A stretch of 64,000 bases of DNA, from assembly GCA_964036045.1 (NCBI GenBank), contig OZ038388.1, positions 9,400,223 to 9,464,222 on the forward strand, read 5' to 3'. This DNA comes from Eutreptiella sp. 'Long Island Sound 2002'. Lineage: Eukaryota; Euglenozoa; Euglenophyceae; Eutreptiales; Eutreptiaceae. The notes under the pieces were generated by a model. That model had not been told where the DNA came from. It saw only the letters and a list, made by a program, of their open reading frames with translations, and ran no database searches. How positions within the stretch are numbered: the stretch's first letter is position 1; each line of letters begins with the position of its first letter. Of this stretch, positions 62,130-64,000 are shown piece by piece. Position numbers and translations under genes: made by a program.

Positions 62130-64000
62130 GAACTGCAATGCGACATCCTCATGAACATTGGCGATGGGTCAGAGAGCAACGTCATGCAGACGAAAATCAA
62201 AAATCATGTCATTGGTATACTGCCAGTAATGGTTGGGAGTAAATTGGCACCTGACGGTCCAACGCATTTGCCACTTAAGGGCCATTTCATCATAAACGGA
62301 CGGGACAGTGTCTTGGTGGCACAGCAGCGGGTCATCAACAATCATGCACTGCTTTACAAGATCGCATCAGCGTCTGATTGTGTGCAGCATATATGCGAGG
62401 TGCGGAGTACCATATTTGACGCTACGCGTGTCCCGTTGATCCTCTTTGTCAAAATGAATATGCGCAACCATCAACCCTCACCCATCACCGTCAGTGTACC
62501 TTTCTTTCGCAACGAGGTGCCATTGATGTACATGTTTTTGGCATTGGGTTGTTGCAACATCAACCAAATTATGAAATTGATTCACACTGCGGTCAGAAAT
62601 ATGCAGCTGCATATTGATGTGGACCACCTCTTACTCCCATCTGCATTGGATGGTCCAGTGCTCATGCATTCCGATGATGGCACACCGTCTGAGCAATGGA
62701 CCCGCCAACTTGTGATCGACATGTGCAGATTCATGCAGTCCAACACCCTCAGCCCCATGCGCTGTACCATTGAACATATCACTGCTAATGTCCTGCCACA
62801 TTTACACGAACACGGTCTTAAAGCCGAGCATTTGGCGTACATGACGGCGTTGGTCCTGAGCAGCGCAGGTGGGTATGCCAAACATCATACCCATCGTGAC
62901 TCACAGATCAACAAGCGCATCGAAATGCCCCATCTCCCTCCGATGCAGCAGCTGCGTGCATGTCTGTTGAAACAGCGCAATAACTTGGAGCGGAATGTTG
63001 CAAAAGGCATGAGTGACAATAAGCAAAGTCTCTGGAAATGAGTCCACGATTGGCATGCAGATCCACAGCTGCAGGAGTCAAATGACATTTGTGATCTCCT
63101 GCTCAGTATGATTCAAACACACAACATGACCCGGCAAATGATGAGTGCGATGCTGACCGGTAACAGGGTCACACATGCCTCCATTGCTCAATCTATGCAT
63201 TATCAGAATAACAGCCGGACGGGTGTTGTTCAGTTGTTGCAAAAATATAATTTGACTGGCAGTATTTCGCATTTAAGGCGTATCAACACGCAACCTGAAA
63301 AGATGGGACGGGCAAGTAAACCCCGTCGGCTGCATCCCTCAACTATTGGGTTTTTATGCCCAGTTGAGACTCCGGAGGGTCCCATTTGTGGACTACTGTG
63401 CAGTGTTGCCCTCGGCCCTGGATCCGTCCGTGGAGCAGAAAGCAACAGCACTGCAGCATGTGAAGGAAGTACTCGCCGATCTGCTGTGTCCACTACACAG
63501 CGACACTGTTGCACCATGTGTATTCTTTGACGGCGTGCCCATTGGCCGTGTGCTGCATGTGCAAGATGCATTGCGGTTATGCAGAACGGTCTCCAAAATC
63601 TGAATGCATCCACCGTCCACCCATGGATATGTGCGATCACTCCTATTTGGTGTGCATCTTACATCAGGCATTGCGTATGATGGATGTTTGCACGTACAGA
63701 TCGACGGCGGACGGCTGGTATGAACAGTCCTGGCTTTCAACAATGGCAAACTTGGTTTCGATGCTCCACCTGTTGAACCTGCTGACATTTTGACTGCACT
63801 GACAAATGGCGCACTCATTGTTATTGACCCATTGATGCAAGAGGATATGCATATTGCATTACACCCAGAACAACATGTGGACAATGCAGATGCCTGCGAA
63901 ATACATCTGCAATCCATGCTCGGACTTGCCTCCAGCCTCATTTCACGCATTGAGTGTAATCAATCCCCACGAAATACCTACCAGACAGCAATGACTAAGC
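62130..64000 (+). pseudogene. rpb2: RNA polymerase second-largest subunit, copy 2 (partial)
   Basis: It is homologous from 62130 to the window end with 40998 onward of copy 1, at about 97% by eye. The first ~90 codons are missing and it runs off the window. It keeps a sense codon (TTG at 62577) where copy 1 has TAG, but shares TGA at 63039 and at 63601. An 11-bp deletion near 63416 shifts the frame just after 'GFLCPVETPEGPICG'. Upstream it abuts a different, minus-strand gene, so gene order was rearranged. Confidence 0.9.

Noticed and set aside
1-64000. tRNA or rRNA genes
   Set aside because: I saw no tRNA cloverleaf or rRNA signature by eye. The only tRNA-related sequence is the 12-nt primer site.

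Overview
The window is eukaryotic nuclear DNA made of nested transposable elements and a decayed integrated DNA virus. I see no ribosome-binding sites or operons. I do see LINE-type retrotransposons, a hAT transposon with an 8-bp target duplication, a chromodomain Ty3/Gypsy LTR retrotransposon with a tRNA-iMet primer site, minisatellites, and a plausible spliceosomal intron. I cannot name the host. The primer site matches the 3' end of a tRNA-iMet ending CCTCTGCTACCA, not the usual land-plant form.

Layout. (1) 1-17.5 kb, GC-rich: a reverse-strand LINE. ORF1 is at 17.4-14.6 kb, the endonuclease is split between 14.4-14.1 and 5.7-5.3 kb, and RT/RNase H lie at 5.2-0.85 kb. ORF1 is interrupted by a non-autonomous hAT element (14806-16241). 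The endonuclease is interrupted by a 5'-truncated forward LINE (about 5.7-14 kb), whose ORF is followed by an AlkB-type dioxygenase ORF. (2) 17.5-18.25 kb: four copies of a ~187-bp satellite. (3) 18.25-45.0 kb and 60.9-64.0 kb: lower-GC, TG/CA-rich, densely coding DNA with virus-type genes. These are the largest RNA-polymerase subunit (C-terminal half), the second-largest subunit (twice), a herpesvirus/phage-type terminase nuclease, a tyrosine recombinase, a repeat-rich Ser/Thr/Gln protein and many orphan ORFs. Terminase plus multisubunit RNA polymerase points to a mirusvirus-like (Duplodnaviria-related) endogenous element. It is broken by many in-frame stops, mostly TGA, and few frameshifts. 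(4) Two GC-rich non-LTR-like insertions sit inside viral genes. One is at 19963-23417, with a 65-bp minisatellite of about 41 copies. The other is at 45555-46023 plus 59227-60927, with a ~126-bp repeat of about 8 copies. Each has tandem repeats at one end, a short simple-repeat tail at the other, and unusually long flanking direct repeats (691 and 195 bp). (5) 46024-59222: a complete but mutated chromovirus-type LTR retrotransposon (LTR-PBS-gag-PR-RT-RNaseH-INT-chromodomain-PPT-LTR) with a 4-bp target duplication, inserted into the second of those elements.

Inferred history: a viral genome integrated, accumulated nonsense mutations (TGA excess and Arg-to-Cys changes suggest C-to-T decay at methylated CpG), was partly duplicated, and was then invaded repeatedly by retroelements. 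The viral transcription genes (rpb1 C-half, rpb2, possibly an rpb3/rpb11-like gene), terminase and recombinase would have served viral transcription, DNA packaging and recombination or integration. None of the identified viral genes looks intact now.
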